From the NCBI GenBank assembly GCA_036925085.1, contig JAUPFP010000045.1:744001-808000 (forward strand): a DNA stretch of 64,000 nt, in the 5' to 3' direction. The notes under the pieces are model-generated. The model saw only the letters and a list, made by a program, of their open reading frames with translations, was not told the origin of the DNA and made no database searches. Below, in pieces: positions 13,473 to 52,828 of the stretch (positions are counted from its first letter, which is position 1; each line of letters starts with the position of its first letter). This DNA is from Brachycybe producta (taxonomy: Eukaryota; Arthropoda; Diplopoda; Playtdesmida; Andrognathidae). Position numbers and translations under genes: made by a program.

Positions 13473-14495
13473 TACGGTGGAAACTGTTTAACACGAAATG
13501 AAAAACCCTAGAGTATTTGTCTTCGTGTTAAACGAATTTCCTGTTTTAAAAATGTTAAAGACTTATTTTCTAATGTATGGCCTATTTTTATGGTATTAGA
13601 ATATTGTAATAAAGGTGAAAACGGCAAGAAAAAGACACAAACATATATTTAATGCAAACATTATATAAATTATTTAAAACTTCAGCTTAAATTTTGACTT
13701 CGACTTTTTTTTAAAAAAAATTACAGTAATTCTTTATTACAAATTATTTATTAGGCCACTAATTTAGTTTTTTTAGTGTGTGTATGAAAAGTACATGTAT
13801 TTTACAGATACTATCTCAAAGAGAATTTGGAAAAACCAGGCCTTAACTTTATTTGATCGAATTATTCTGTTGCAGAACTTGGATGGGACATATTAGCAGT
13901 TCGTAGGACTGACTTCAGCCTCAATATTCTTAAAAAAATGTTAGTGGGGTCTTGTCCAAAGTCAAGCACTAGTACCACTGCACAAAGCCGTGCATATGGG
14001 TAGGCGTGACCATTCTTAAGAAAATAAGAGATTTTTGCACGTATTCGTATTCTTGGATGATTCCAGAGGGGATTTTGCACGGGAAACGTATGATTTAGGG
14101 AATGTATTAAATAAGGCATTGTTATATATGTATATATGTTAAACTCAATGTTATATTTGCATGGGGAATTGTTATAGTGGGTGATAGAAGTTTATTATGA
14201 CAATCCATTTCTAAGCTACTTTTGGACTAAATAGGTAGACTGTTATTGGCCCTCTGGGCTACTTGCAGAGTAATTATTTTAAATTTAAAACAAAAAAAAA
14301 CATTTTAGATAGATTTGCATCCTTGGAACCGTAAATTTTGAATTTGTATTAACCAATATTTTCAAGTTACCCGTTTAGGCTTAAGTTAATTTAAATATAT
14401 AGAGATTCCTATCTTAAAGGACCAGATTGGGCATATATTTCGTGTTACCCGATTTTTTGTGTTATCTGTTTTCGTGTTAAACGATTTCCACTGTA
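13473..14495. repeat. Pogo-like element of about 1 kb
   Basis: Left TGGAAACTGTTTAACACGAA and right TTCGTGTTAAACGATTTCCA, then CTGTA, are inverted and match the small pogo-like elements elsewhere. CAGTGGAA ends next to TA are typical of the pogo/Tc1-mariner group. Inside, a minus-strand 85-codon frame (13862-14119) matches nothing I recognise. Confidence 0.65.
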
Positions 14496-16431
14496 TTTGC
14501 ATTTGCAAAGCAGGGGAGATGATATATCTAATTATTATTAACTAAGACATGCAATGGAAATACAATAGTTCTTTATAAGACTCAAAGTTAAAAGTTATGA
14601 ATAATTGAATAACAGAAGAAGCTTCTTTGAATAAGAAATTAAGTCAACTAAAAGACAAAAACAATTGACTCCACACCCACAACAAACATATTTATGTCTA
14701 GACTTGGATTTTATTTTAATAAAAAAAATATAAGAGAAACTTTAATTACAATTGCATTTCGAAGCATTTTGTGCTGATTACATACTATGTATTAAAATTT
14801 TTAAAAATGTAATGAACATATAAGTGAAATATAAATAATTCTGAAGCGTCAAATGCATTCGTATGTTCATTTGTCTATTATATGATTGTCTATGTAATTT
14901 TTTTTTGGATGTGGCTTTAAAAAATCAATATTGATCAATAGCTGAAAAAAGGAAAAAGAGAGTGCAGTGCCCTCTACTGTGATAAATTAGAAAAAAATTC
15001 TGGGTCCCTGGGAAAATATAAAAACGTTTTCCAGTCAATAGCGACACCTAGGTTATTTCAAAGGCAATAGCATCAGATCTACATGCAATTTTTCAGCATA
15101 GGTTTTAGCATAAGGTCCTAAGGTTCGAAGGCTTAATGATTGCTAAGTCAAAGCTAATGCTAAACTCATGAATTTTTAATAGGGAATTTCATATGAGAAT
15201 TGATGAATTTAGCACTTGCTTTGACTTAAAAATCATTTCGAATACAATCATACTAACTAAGGCAAAATGAATGATGCTTTTTGCAACCAACAATTCAAGA
15301 TCAACTTTATTTTAATTCTAGAAAAACTCTAGCCTCTAACCATTAGCTTTGTTTGCAAAAAGCATAATTCTTTTTATCTTATTTATGACATAGGTTTAAT
15401 AAATTAATGGATAACAAGGGTTGAATTAATTAATGTTAAGAATAATTAAAAATAAGTGAAAAAATGTAATTATTGATTTTATTCCAATATATACATTATT
15501 TTAAAAAAAAGTTGTTTAATTTTAACGTTTCAAATTTAATTATTAATTTTATTGTTTATAAATAAATTTAATAATTTTAAATGCTTTTTTTTAGTATAGG
15601 CCTATTATTGAAATTTTGCATCAAATATTTTCACCTTGAACTTAGTTCTATATTTTATACAGTATATTAGCCTAGGCCTTAGTTGCTATTATAATGAAGG
15701 TGGTTTCCGTATCCAATTGATATTTGAAGTGGATAGGCAAGTAGACACCCAAGATGACGTCATCCTATTATTATGATATAGGAAACGGAAGCAATTAATC
15801 AACACATTGAAAGCATTTTAAAAGGATCTTAATGACCATCTTAACGCCAATATCATAGAAATACTTGTCGTCAAAAAATCTGACAAGTCCAGGGACCAAA
15901 CTCTTTATTGTAAATCTCGTTTTTTTTAAAAAAAATTCTTTGAGATTTACAATAAATGAATTCGAATTGGATGTCATGTCCTTCTTAACTTTAGCCTTCA
16001 TTTTATTTGCATCCTTATTTATTATAAAACTTTTTTTATATATAATATTAAAAAACACTTGAATAAAGCCAATATCACGGCCAATCATAAAACACTTTCA
16101 TCCGGTTTTTTCCCTTTCTAATGTTGTACAATATAATTGATTTTATAAGAGATTGCCCTAGAGCTCTTCTATCTCATTTTTTCTCAATTATGGAAATCAT
16201 GGTAAAATTGGCCCCTGTTATGTAGGCAATCACTGTTAGCATATTTGTATTTTCTTATCTGTTTGGGATTTTAAGGCTTGTTTCTTAGTTAAAATTAAGT
16301 GACTGAATATTTTCAACTAATCTTTAATTTGAATTTTTTAGGTGAAAATTGCGTTTGAAATATTTAATTGAATTGATTTTTTATGTTTTTTAACTTTTTT
16401 TTTTAATATCCTTGCAGTTGTTTAAAACGTA

Positions 16432-16665
16432 TACCTGCCTCATCATAAGAAGAAGATTGTGACGTCAGAGGGGTTGACGAAAAATTTAGGATTGTTGTCA
16501 TTTAGATGAATAGCAAAGGGATGATATAAACAGCTTAAACAAAAGGGTTTTTTGATTTTGTTGTTGTTACAACCGTTTTATTAGGCAAAATGACACAAGC
16601 TAAAATTTTTCATCAACCCTTATGACGTCACGAGCTTCTTCTTTTACGATGAGGCACGTATATAA
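16432..16665. repeat. F3 foldback element with CRE in each arm
   Basis: Family F3: starts TATACCTGCCTCATC, then AAGAAGAAG, then TGACGTCA (16460-16467), GGGTTGACGAAAAATTT and, after a short spacer, the complement with TGACGTCA at 16623-16630. Confidence 0.75.
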
Positions 16666-17126
16666 ATTGGCAATTATTAAGGAAAATTCAAGTAGTTACA
16701 AATCAGAGCAACCCGGAGTTATTAGTTGGGGTATTAAATCCCGACACCCACATTTTAAGATGACGTGATAATGGGTTCCATTAAATGGTTATGTCATACC
16801 CTGGGTATTTTTTGTTGTAAATATTCCTTGAAGGCATTTCTCTGTTTTTTGTATTTAAAAAATGAGTATGCACAATTTAATTTGTGTAACAATGAACATA
16901 TTTGATGAGAAAATTATCACGTTTCCTAATAAAGACCAACATGTTTTATGCAAATAGATCAACATGTTTTATGGAAAAAAATGGATATTTTTTTTGAAGG
17001 AAATTAGCTTAAAGCCCTGTTGAAAAATTTCAGTGACAAAAAAATTGGTTTTCTCCCTCACTAGTCTTGTTATTATTGCTATTAAATTGATCAAAAGAAC
17101 ATAAAGGGTTGAACAAGTTTTTAATA

Positions 17127-18100
17127 TTCTCTTATATTTCTATTAAACAACTGCTATACTGTTTAAAACGAAAATGAATAACACTAAAAATCGGATAACA
17201 CGAAATATATTTTTGGGTCTGGTCTCTTATAATAGCATAAAAAGACTTTTTTTTTAACACGAAACAATATTCCGGTCGCTTTAATTTTGTGTTAAAAGTT
17301 ATCCACTGTATATATTTTTATTATTATTATATATATATTAAGTCCCGTCTGTGTATGTGTGTGTGTGTGTGTGGACCTAACGCTGTACAAATATTTATAT
17401 AAATTTAAATGAATAAATGAACCGCTTTTTTTTTTAAGGTCAACTATATGTTGCACACTCCCCATCCAAGAACCCCACGATATTAAATTGGAGAGGGGAA
17501 AAGGTTGGAAAGTGTAGAAGAGGGGAGAGAGAGAGAAACGTGGAGGGGGAAAAAAGGGGGAGGGGAAATCTGAAATTGAAATGAAAGGAGTAAAAAAGGA
17601 ACAAACGACGCGCATGCGCACACCAGAGAAAATGAAAATCTCATTTTCTCTTTCAAATATAAAAAGGGGCGGGGATAATAGTAGCAAAATTAAACTAGAA
17701 TTTATCACAGGCAACTGTGCCCAGCAATAGAATTTCTTTTCCTCTGCCCTTTTATGAACGTCATCAATTTCTAATTGGTTTGTTACTTGGTCTGACGTTA
17801 TAAAAGGGCGGAGGAAAAGAAATTCTAATGCTGGGTATAATTGCCAGTGAATTTTGCCCCGTCATTTATGACGGGTTACCCCACCAGTTCTCTTATATTT
17901 CTATTAAACAACTGCTATACTGTTTAAAACGAAAATGAATAACACTAAAAGTCGGATAACACGAAATATATTTTTGGGTCTAGTCTCTTATAATAGCATA
18001 AAAAGACTTTCTTTTAACACGAAACATTATTCCGGTCGCTTTAATTTTGTGTTAAAAGTTATCCACTGTATATATTTTTATTATTTTATATATAATCAAT
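17127..18100. repeat. Duplicated block with two pogo-like elements and an inner foldback
   Basis: 17127-17335 and 17887-18100 are nearly identical, including about 25 bases outside the pogo-like element on the left. Between them lies a separate foldback at 17710-17845 (arms GGCAACTGTGCCCAGCAATA and complement around CTCTGCCCTTTTAT). Confidence 0.7.
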
Positions 18101-18141
18101 TTTGAAACTTTATGGCTTTTCTAACAACAAACTTAAATTAA

Positions 18142-18539
18142 TTAAGGTGATTTTAAAGTGTAAACGCCTCTCGAACTCTTGAATATTCTGTCTTTCAGTT
18201 GCGAAAGAAATAAAACCATTAAGTGTTTTAGAAACTAGAAGAGTCGCGCATTCACTTAAGGATATTTTCTTGTTTATATTTTTCAAAATAAGTTTTTTTT
18301 ATGGCGGTTTTAAAAAACAAACTATTTTAAGCTTAGTAGATAATATTTTCTAATTTATTTATTTTTTTGCTATAAAAAGTTTATTTTGAAAGATATATCC
18401 AAACAAAAAATGCTTTTAAGTGATTGAGCTAAGCTTCTTGTTTATAAAACACATTTTAGTTTCTCTTGATATTTTTGTTTGCTTCTGAAATGGAGAATAA
18501 TGAAGATTTCGAAAATCAGCTGTTCATAAACCATCTTAA
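18142..18539. repeat. F1 foldback, full length
   Basis: From TTAAGGTGATTTTAAAGTG to AACCATCTTAA, both arms and the core present; about 1.4 kb upstream of RFX4 exon 1. Confidence 0.8.
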
Positions 18540-19905
18540 CCTTTAACCTTTTATTTTTTTTTAAAAAAACAAAAAAAGATAATTATAGATGTTTGTTTTC
18601 ATGTTTTATTAATTTTTTCAATAACATGTATATTTTTCTTTTTCCATTATTTTAATGTTAGGTGAAAAATAAGATCTCTTATATAATAATAATATAAAAG
18701 GGTAGAAAATGCTGAATTTTTAAAATGTCTAGTGTATATTATATATATTTTTTTAATATATATGTATATGAAGTGTGTGACGTCATATGTACGAGCGTAA
18801 GCCACTCAAAATTTCACAAACAGTTTGTTTGCTCGTAAATATCTGTTTGTAGGGACAGCAACAACCCCCCAAAAATAAAAATTAATAGACTTCCAATGGT
18901 AATTTGAAATAATATTTTTGGCGCGGCATATCTACAACTTAAGAAGAAGAATATATGATAAAGAAAAATAAAGAAGAACTAAAAAAAAACGTCATTAGAT
19001 TGTATAGCTAATGAGATGACGTCAGAGATATGAACTCTTTGAAAAGCATTCACAACCAATCAGAGTTAAGGATCTTTGATAGTCAACAACCAACCAAAAA
19101 TGTTTGCAATTGATAATATGGATGCTGTTGACAGATTTTTGGCAAAAAAATAAAGATGATGCACACAAGATTTTTATTTGTTTTATATTTATATTTTTGG
19201 AAGTTTTTTTTTTCTTCTTCCTTTTGTAATATATAAATATATATATGACAGAGCTGAAAAATTGAATTGCATTTATTTCAACATTTGAATCGAACAGAGA
19301 AACAACCCATTAATATGAGATATACAGTATTATATTAGAAACAAATCATCAATTTTAAACTATATAGCAAAATCTAGGGACTTCTTATAGTGATAAAAGA
19401 TGAATTGTAGGTCAATTTTACATCTTTATTAAGAAGAAGAAGAAAAAAAAAAGAGTTGCAATAAAACCAAAGGTAAGATTATTTGCAATTGCAATTTTTA
19501 TTGTGCAAATATCTGATTTTGCAATTACAATTTTAAGAGCTTTTAAAAATTAATATTTTAACCATTTTTTGTTTTTCCTTGTTGCTTTTTTTTCTAGGTC
19601 TTATTTTGGAACCATATTGTAGTTAAAGATTATTAATTAATTTCTGATTATAGATTTTTCTTCTTCTGACATTCTTTTCATTTTTTTATTGGTTTCATTC
19701 TATATCTTAATTTTGAATATGTCCTGACTTTTATTTTAATGAAATTTTTTCCTCTGCCACCTGTTAGATAAATTAGTTAGTAGCTCAGTATTATTTAATT
19801 ATTATATTGTATTTTCAACTATTTATCAATCGTCGCCATCTCTTTCTTCATTTTTTAAATCATCAAATTTTAATTCACTTGGACTACAAATACAAGAAGA
19901 CCTCA

Positions 19906-46784
<26,879 letters not shown>

Positions 46785-46788
<4 letters not shown>

Positions 46789-47272
46789 GGTGATATTAAA
46801 AAGTAAACGACCCACCCCCCCCCTCAAACTCTGGTCATTCTGTCCTTCAGAGGCAACATTAAGAGATACTAGAAAGTGTTTTGAATACTAGAAAAGTAAC
46901 TCAGTCACTTAAGGGTATTTTCATGTTGATATCTTTTAAAATAAAATTTTTATCTCAGTTTGAAAATCATCCATATTTAAGCAATCGATTATTTTTTTTA
47001 ATTTTTGTCTACAAAAAGTTTATTTTGAAAAATATCAACTTGAAAATACTATTAAGTGATTCACCAACCCAGTCTAGTTTTTAGCATACTTTCAAATTTT
47101 TCTAACGGGCTATTTAAGCCAAAGTGACACTTAAACAAAGCTAAACTTAAAAAACTCGCTATAGACTTATTATAGAGTTTTGCTTGAATATTAGGGTTAG
47201 TTTGCTCTTCTGAAACGCAGAATAACAAAGTATTTGAAAATTAGCTGTTAATAAACTATCTTAATTAATTTA
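46785..47272. repeat. F1 foldback starting at the RFX4 stop codon
   Basis: The left end TTAAGGTGATATTAAAAAG begins one base before the TAA stop (46786-46788). The right half is interrupted near 47100-47200 by another inverted-repeat arm. Confidence 0.7.
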
Positions 47273-47412
47273 TGAAGAGTAACTTCCGTATTGAAAAAGT
47301 TGCTTAAAATAAAGTCAAACTTAAACCATGCCGCAATACAAAACTGGCTATAGTAAGTCTATAGAGAGTTTTTTTAAGTTTAGCTTTGTTTAAGTGTCAC
47401 TTTGGCTTAAGT
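47095..47412. repeat. F11 inverted arms
   Basis: AAGCCAAAGTGACACTTAAA with CTATAGACTTA at 47110-47175 is mirrored at 47345-47412. The same motifs occur at about 55940-55985 and 63914-64000, the last cut by the window edge. Confidence 0.6.
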
Positions 47413-48821
47413 AACGTTTTAGAATATGGTCGTAAGTTTTCATTTTATTTTTCATCTGTTTGTTTGCTTTACTATTAATTAATTTGACTTTAACAAACAA
47501 AAGAGGTGGATTAAGTTCCAAGATGGACACAATACCCCCCCTCCTTTTTTTTTTGGTTGTTTCGACGTTTTTTGACAATCAAAGATAAAACAAAAACGAG
47601 AAAGAGAATTGTGAAATTAAAAAAAAATCGTTGTGTCGTGTTTATTATTCGTGTGTTTCCATTTTTTAGAGAGTTCTATGCATAGCATATTAATGTAATC
47701 AAATATATTCTTGCAATTATTCTCATAACATTCCAAACTTTTCGTATATATATATATTTTCAATTGATGCAGATCAATTAATTAATATCTGCACACATTT
47801 TTGTTACCAAGAAAAGAAAAGAAATACAACTTAAGTGATTATTTATATCTTTGTTAATAAGAAACATTCCATTTATTTGGTTTATTGTCACAACTAAGAA
47901 TGCAACAAACTAAAAATACAAATGGATCTTAAGGACCCAAATGTTACAAAAGGACCTTAGGGGACATAGAAATCATTTTAGAAACACACATTTTCGATGT
48001 TGTGAGATTCATTTCATAGTTTTCTTTGATTTTATTTTATCAGTATTATTGTTAATAATTTAAAATAGATTTCGCAGTTCTCTCCCCCTTTTTATTATTT
48101 CTGTGTCCCAAGAGGCCTTTTAATTATTGTACCTAATATTTATTAGAATTTAGAAAGCCAATTATTAATTATATTATTTGTATGAAGTGCATGGTCAGTA
48201 ATTAATTATTTAATGCGTAATAATATCTAAAATTAGCTTTTAATTAATGTATTTTAATGTTTTGGTGTGCAATGAGACAAATATTGTAACATTTGAAATA
48301 TTCAAGTTAAAATATTCCAATCGAGTCACAATTTATAAAATTCTGTGATAAGTTTGATAATATTTCAATTCAGAATAGATGTGTATATAACAATGATATT
48401 TATAAGATCAAATATTTTGATCTTGATCAAACAAACAAAAATTACTAAAACATTGAAATAGGATTTTAATGTTAATTAACTTAGGAATGCAAACGAAAAA
48501 TCAACACAGAAAAAAAAATAACCATTAACTTGGCTTTGAATGTATTTGTATAATGTGCAATTTATTTTGTACATAATTTTGACGTTAACTAGAAGAAAGA
48601 AGATGGTGGGCCATTTGTAGCTGCCTAATATTTACTAATACAGCATAAAAGACAATTTTGGCAATAATATATCTTCTACTCAAATCATTTAAAATGTATA
48701 GAAAAACAAATATGCTCGTAATTAGGATTGTGATTAAAAATGCAACAAAAATATATTGTGACCGTTTTAGTGATGTTAATTTAAAAGTTATTTTGAAATG
48801 TGTCTCAGCCCTTCATGTAAA

Positions 48822-49066
48822 AGTATACCTGCCTCATCCTAAGAAGAAGCTTGTGACGTCATAAGGGTTGACAAACAATTTAGAATTGTGTGATTTAGTC
48901 TGATAAAAAAAAGAGATGATATCAAACGTTTTCAATAATTTAAACAAAAGGATTCTTAAATTATATTGTTATTGATCCTTTTTATCAGACAAAATATGAC
49001 ACAATCTTTAGTTTTTTTTTGTCAACCTCTGACGTCACAAGCTTCATTTTATAGTGAGGAAACTTG
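48822..49066. repeat. F3 foldback
   Basis: GTATACCTGCCTCATCC start; TGACGTCA at 48854-48861 and 49030-49037 in mirrored arms. Confidence 0.75.
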
Positions 49067-49090
49067 TATTTAATGGAATTTCTATTAACA

Positions 49091-49412
49091 TTTTAAAGGC
49101 TGTTTTATGAGTAGTAAGTCAAACGCTCCTTCAACTCTAGCTATTCAGTGTTTCAGGAGGAGAAACTTGAACGAGTTTTAGAAACTAGAAGAGCAGCTCA
49201 ATCTCTTAAAATGAAGCTTTTTTTATGTCAGTTTAAAAAGTTTATTTCGAAATACTGTATATCAACGTGAAAATACTAATTAAGCGATTCAGCCAATGTT
49301 TTAGTTTCTATTCAGTTTCTCTTTAATGTTGTTGCTTGCTCTTATAAGAGCTTGTGCTTATAAGCACAGAATAAACTGAGTTCCCAAATCAGCTTTTCAT
49401 AAAATAGTTTAA
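49091..49412. repeat. F1 foldback, deleted centre
   Basis: GTTTTAGAAACTAGAAGAGC core in the left arm; the central spacer is short. Confidence 0.65.
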
Positions 49413-50009
49413 TTTTTTATGCAGTTTATTAGCCGTAGTAGGTAGATACAATTCAAAGGTAGAAAATTGCATTTTTTTATAAAAAAAAAATACCTTTTGA
49501 GGACATACATAGTGACAAAGAAAGGGATGGGAGCAGGCACAGTTGCCAGGAGACGGCCATCTTGTTAGCCGAACAAGCAAATTAAAAAGTAAGTACATTA
49601 ATTTAAGTGGAAACATTTATTTTGTTGAAACCAAATTAGAAAATAAACCAAAAATTTTGTGATTCCGTGGAATATCTCTAGTTAGAGACAAGTCTATTAA
49701 AAGGTTATGAATTTATTATGAGAAAACTATTTATGAGAATTGTCTTTTTGAATCTAGATGTCCTTCAAGTCACATTCATTAAAGAATTTTAACTCTTTTT
49801 TTATGGATGAATTGACTGAAATGCAAATTACAATCACTTTAGAATTTAAATGCATTTCGAATAATGACCTTTAGTTTATTCTTAAAGCCACATTTATAAT
49901 TAACCTTTAAATTTAAATGAAGTTACCCTGGCAATGCGCAAAAGAAATAATTTCATTTTCTAGTTTTAATGTTAATTATATGAATTACATATACACATTT
50001 ATTGCATTT

Positions 50010-50345
50010 GAGGAATTTTTAAAGTCTAAATGCTTCTCGAGCTCTTATTATTCTGTCTTTGAAGTGAAAAATGAATGTGTTTTAAAAACTAGACGGGTAG
50101 CTTAATCACTTAATGGTGATTCTCATGTTGATATCTTTCAAAATAAGCTTTTTATGTTAGTTTCAAAATGGCCCAACTTTAAGCAGATGATATTTTTTTT
50201 TTAATTATTCGTGTCTAAAAAGTTTATTTTAAACGATATCAGCATAAAAAATACTCATAAGCTACCCTTCTAGTTTTAAAGTCACTGTCTAGTTTTCTTA
50301 ATTTTGCTTCTGAAGGACAGAATAATTAACAGTTTTATTATCAGT
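50010..50345. repeat. F1 foldback
   Basis: TTTTTAAAGTCTAAATGCTT to GGACAGAATAATTAACAG; both arms present. Confidence 0.7.
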
Positions 50346-51206
50346 CATGCAAGTTATATTATATTTTGCATATATTACTAACCAATTAAATACTTTGCAT
50401 TTTTGCACAGCCATTTTTTTTTTTGCTATATTCAAACTTTAGCCTCTAAATATAGAACGGCTTTTTTTAAACATACAAATACTTTAAGTTTTCTATTTTT
50501 TGTCCGTATTCGATTAAACCCAATTGAATTTTATTTATTTTAAAAAAAATAATACAAAAAAAGAAGAAACGGAATAATTAGTCTTGATGCAAGTTGAAAA
50601 GCTCTATATATATTTATATGTATAAAAAAAGCAAGATGGCTGCCATACTTATTCCCTCCAAAAGTTAATTCTCAAATTATTCCGTTTCCATGATTGGAAC
50701 TGGGAAACGTTCTTTCACACGTGACTAATAACAAAAGTAATTCGATTAGTCGCTACTTGATATATAGAATGTGTGAGGCCTCGTTGCCTGGGAATGTGCA
50801 AACAATAACTTTTTTTTTTTTTTTCCCTATCTTTTTTTTTTACCATTGGAAAAATAGGTGATGCATATGAATAATGAAAAAATATATGATTTTTCGACAT
50901 TTGTTAATAACCTTATCACAAAAAAATAAAATTAAGATGAAATTTGAAAGCAGTTCAGACAATTATTTTTTAATTTATCTGCACGGATAATCTCATCATT
51001 ATTATATTCTAAATTTGTCTGGCTCTAAACTTACAACTTTTTGATTATTTTTTTTTTGTTGGAAAATTGACATTCTACAGTTTTTGCTGCAAACAAAGTA
51101 GAAAACCAATCATTATACTGATATATCAATTACGGAATTTCTTGGTAAATTTGCACAGTTCCTGTAACGTTTTATTCATTTTACAAAATGCCTGGTAAAT
51201 TGGGAA

Positions 51207-51676
51207 CAATCCTAGAATATTGGACCATGGCCAATTTGAATATATTAGAGCTTGATGAAAAATCTTTCCATGTTTCCATGTTTTTGACGTAAACAACAAA
51301 CGCGTGCAAAAAATACGTGAAAAAGTTTGAATTTACATGGAGGTCTATGGCGTTTCAAAAAGTTTTTTTTTTGCTATGTTAATATGGGCGTTGAATAAGC
51401 TAATAATTTTTAAATGTAACAAACCCACCCTCTACACCCAGGCCCCCTGCAATAAGCTTAATTTAACCTAAACCAACCGAACCTTACATAGGTTAACCTA
51501 GCCCACCCATACAAAATTTTTTTTAAAATGCCATAGACCTCCATGTAAATTTTAACTTTTGCGCGTGTTTGGTGTTTCTGCCAAAAAAGATTTGTATATT
51601 CATACTCAGCTCGACAAGATCTTTTCAATGAGCAATGAGTATATTCAAATTGGCCAAGGTTTCATATTCTAGGGTT
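51207..51676. repeat. Single-copy 470-base foldback
   Basis: Left CCTAGAATATTGG, CCAATTTGAATATATT and TACATGGAGGTCTATGGCGT; right mirror ATGCCATAGACCTCCATGTA, TATTCAAATTGGCC, CATATTCTAGG. No second copy seen in the window. Confidence 0.7.
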
Positions 51677-52150
51677 ATACCATAGCCTCCTAAGGATAAG
51701 GAAGTTATACCCATAACTTGAGTAAGGGATATGGAAAAAAAAGTGATCTAAATTATGCATTATTATATTTTATAATCTCATGACCTATTCTAAATTCATT
51801 CATTCAATGCTATTTGACGTTATTTTAATGCCGCAAATTGCTTTTATTTTTTGCATTATTCAAGTTAGACTTAACCGGAGCATTACATATACATTATACA
51901 TGTACAATGATCTCTTATGTGTTGACATGAGCGTTTATTTTTCCGTAAACGTTTGATGCAACTAGATAACAGGAAATATTTAAGTACAAAGGGACACCTA
52001 ATATGGCGGTTGGCTCTGTAAGTTCAAATGTAAAGTGCCATATTCAGTTTATTAGTATCTGTAATTATATGCCATTAATTATTGACGTATTGCTCTCAAT
52101 TGAAATAAGAGCGTTTATGCCACAAGGGTGACGACATAGAATAAAATCAT

Positions 52151-52500
52151 ATACGAGATTCACTAAGATTCACAGCAGAGCGTATGTCTGGCAAGCCGGT
52201 TCACTTTTCATACGTGTTTTACTTAACATTCGAAATAGAATTAAATTTTAAAAATCTAGTAAAAACACGAATAAAAAATAAAATGGTTTGCCATACTATA
52301 TGAGATTCACCTCTTTCACCGATGTCGTTAAAGAAGGGGGTGAATCTCGTACGGCACAGCAAGCTAATTTAATTTTTATCCGCGTTTTACTGTATTTTCA
52401 GATTTTAATTCTATTCTGGGTATCAAGTTAAATGCGGATAAAACAGCAAAATGGTTTTCCATATTTTTTTTTTTTGTAAATCTTTAGTGAATCTCGTACC
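52151..52500. repeat. RPL15: 350-base foldback directly upstream of RPL15
   Basis: Arms start TACGAGATTCACTAAGATTC and end TTAGTGAATCTCGTA, with GTGTTTTACT / AGTAAAACACG-like inner blocks and a centre GAGATTCACC..GGTGAATCTC. Ends 48 bases before the promoter CRE. Confidence 0.65.
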
Positions 52501-52547
52501 TGATTTTCTTCAATGTCGGGCTCCCTTTAATGTCGTTTCTTTTGTTA

Positions 52548-52657
52548 TGACGTCATTCATTATGTAGTGCTGCCGCCACTCGGTTCTTTGAAGAAACTTA
52601 AGGTCATTTCCTTTTCCGGTTTGTAATTTGTGAACGTGTGGAGGACATTTTAGTTTG
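52548..52657 (+). promoter_or_regulatory. RPL15: RPL15 promoter: CRE palindrome, TOP-like start, noncoding exon 1
   Basis: TGACGTCA at 52548-52555 lies about 55 bases upstream of a pyrimidine tract (CCTTTTCCGG at 52610-52619) typical of the terminal oligopyrimidine start of ribosomal protein mRNAs. TOP control of translation is established for this gene class; the exact start base is inferred. The presumed noncoding exon ends at AGTTTG before GTACGT. Confidence 0.6.
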
Positions 52658-52828
52658 GTACGTTATTTTTTCTTTCGTTTCTTTTTATCATAATCTGTGT
52701 TTTATTTGCGTATTTTCGTAGCATCTATATAAAATGTGTACAAATATGCGTAGCGTAATAATCTTAGAAGATATTCGACTTATTAATTCGTTATTAAGTT
52801 CGTTTCGTTATCGTTATATTTCAGTACA

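Larger units (their letters stand above)
9366..19905. other. Gene-free interval between REJ gene and RFX4
   Basis: No conserved coding sequence was recognised on either strand. Contents: hAT-like element (9469-9867), a small foldback with CACACACG/CGTGTGTG-like ends (about 9990-10135), an F2 element (11303-11876), a TGCAT-rich repeat (11885-12240), a pogo-like element (13473-14495), a small palindrome at 15903-15957, an F3 element (16432-16665), duplicated pogo-like blocks (17127-18100), an F1 element (18142-18539), and otherwise AT-rich DNA. TGACGTCA occurs at 11001, 12744, 15755, 18778 and 19017, the last two within 1.2 kb of the RFX4 start and so possible promoter sites. Confidence 0.7.
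46789..52547. other. Gene-free interval between RFX4 and RPL15
   Basis: RFX4 3' UTR must lie at the left; several AATAAA signals exist (for example 46940-46945, inside F1). The rest holds F1 (46785-47272, 49091-49412, 50010-50345), F11 arms, F3 (48822-49066), a 470-base foldback (51207-51676) and another (52151-52500), plus plain AT-rich DNA. No coding sequence recognised. Confidence 0.65.

Noticed and set aside
15795-16088. 97-codon minus frame (MIGRDIGFIQVFFN...)
   Set aside because: Lies over a small palindrome in AT-rich DNA and matches no family I know; Lys/Ile/Phe/Asn bias is what AT-rich noncoding DNA gives.
17292-17714. 140-codon minus frame
   Set aside because: Low-complexity pyrimidine/purine stretch and duplicated pogo-like DNA; no motif or splice context.
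49389-49616. 75-codon minus frame with WPSPGNCACSHPF
   Set aside because: No splice partners, no domain, and overlaps the end of an F1 element.
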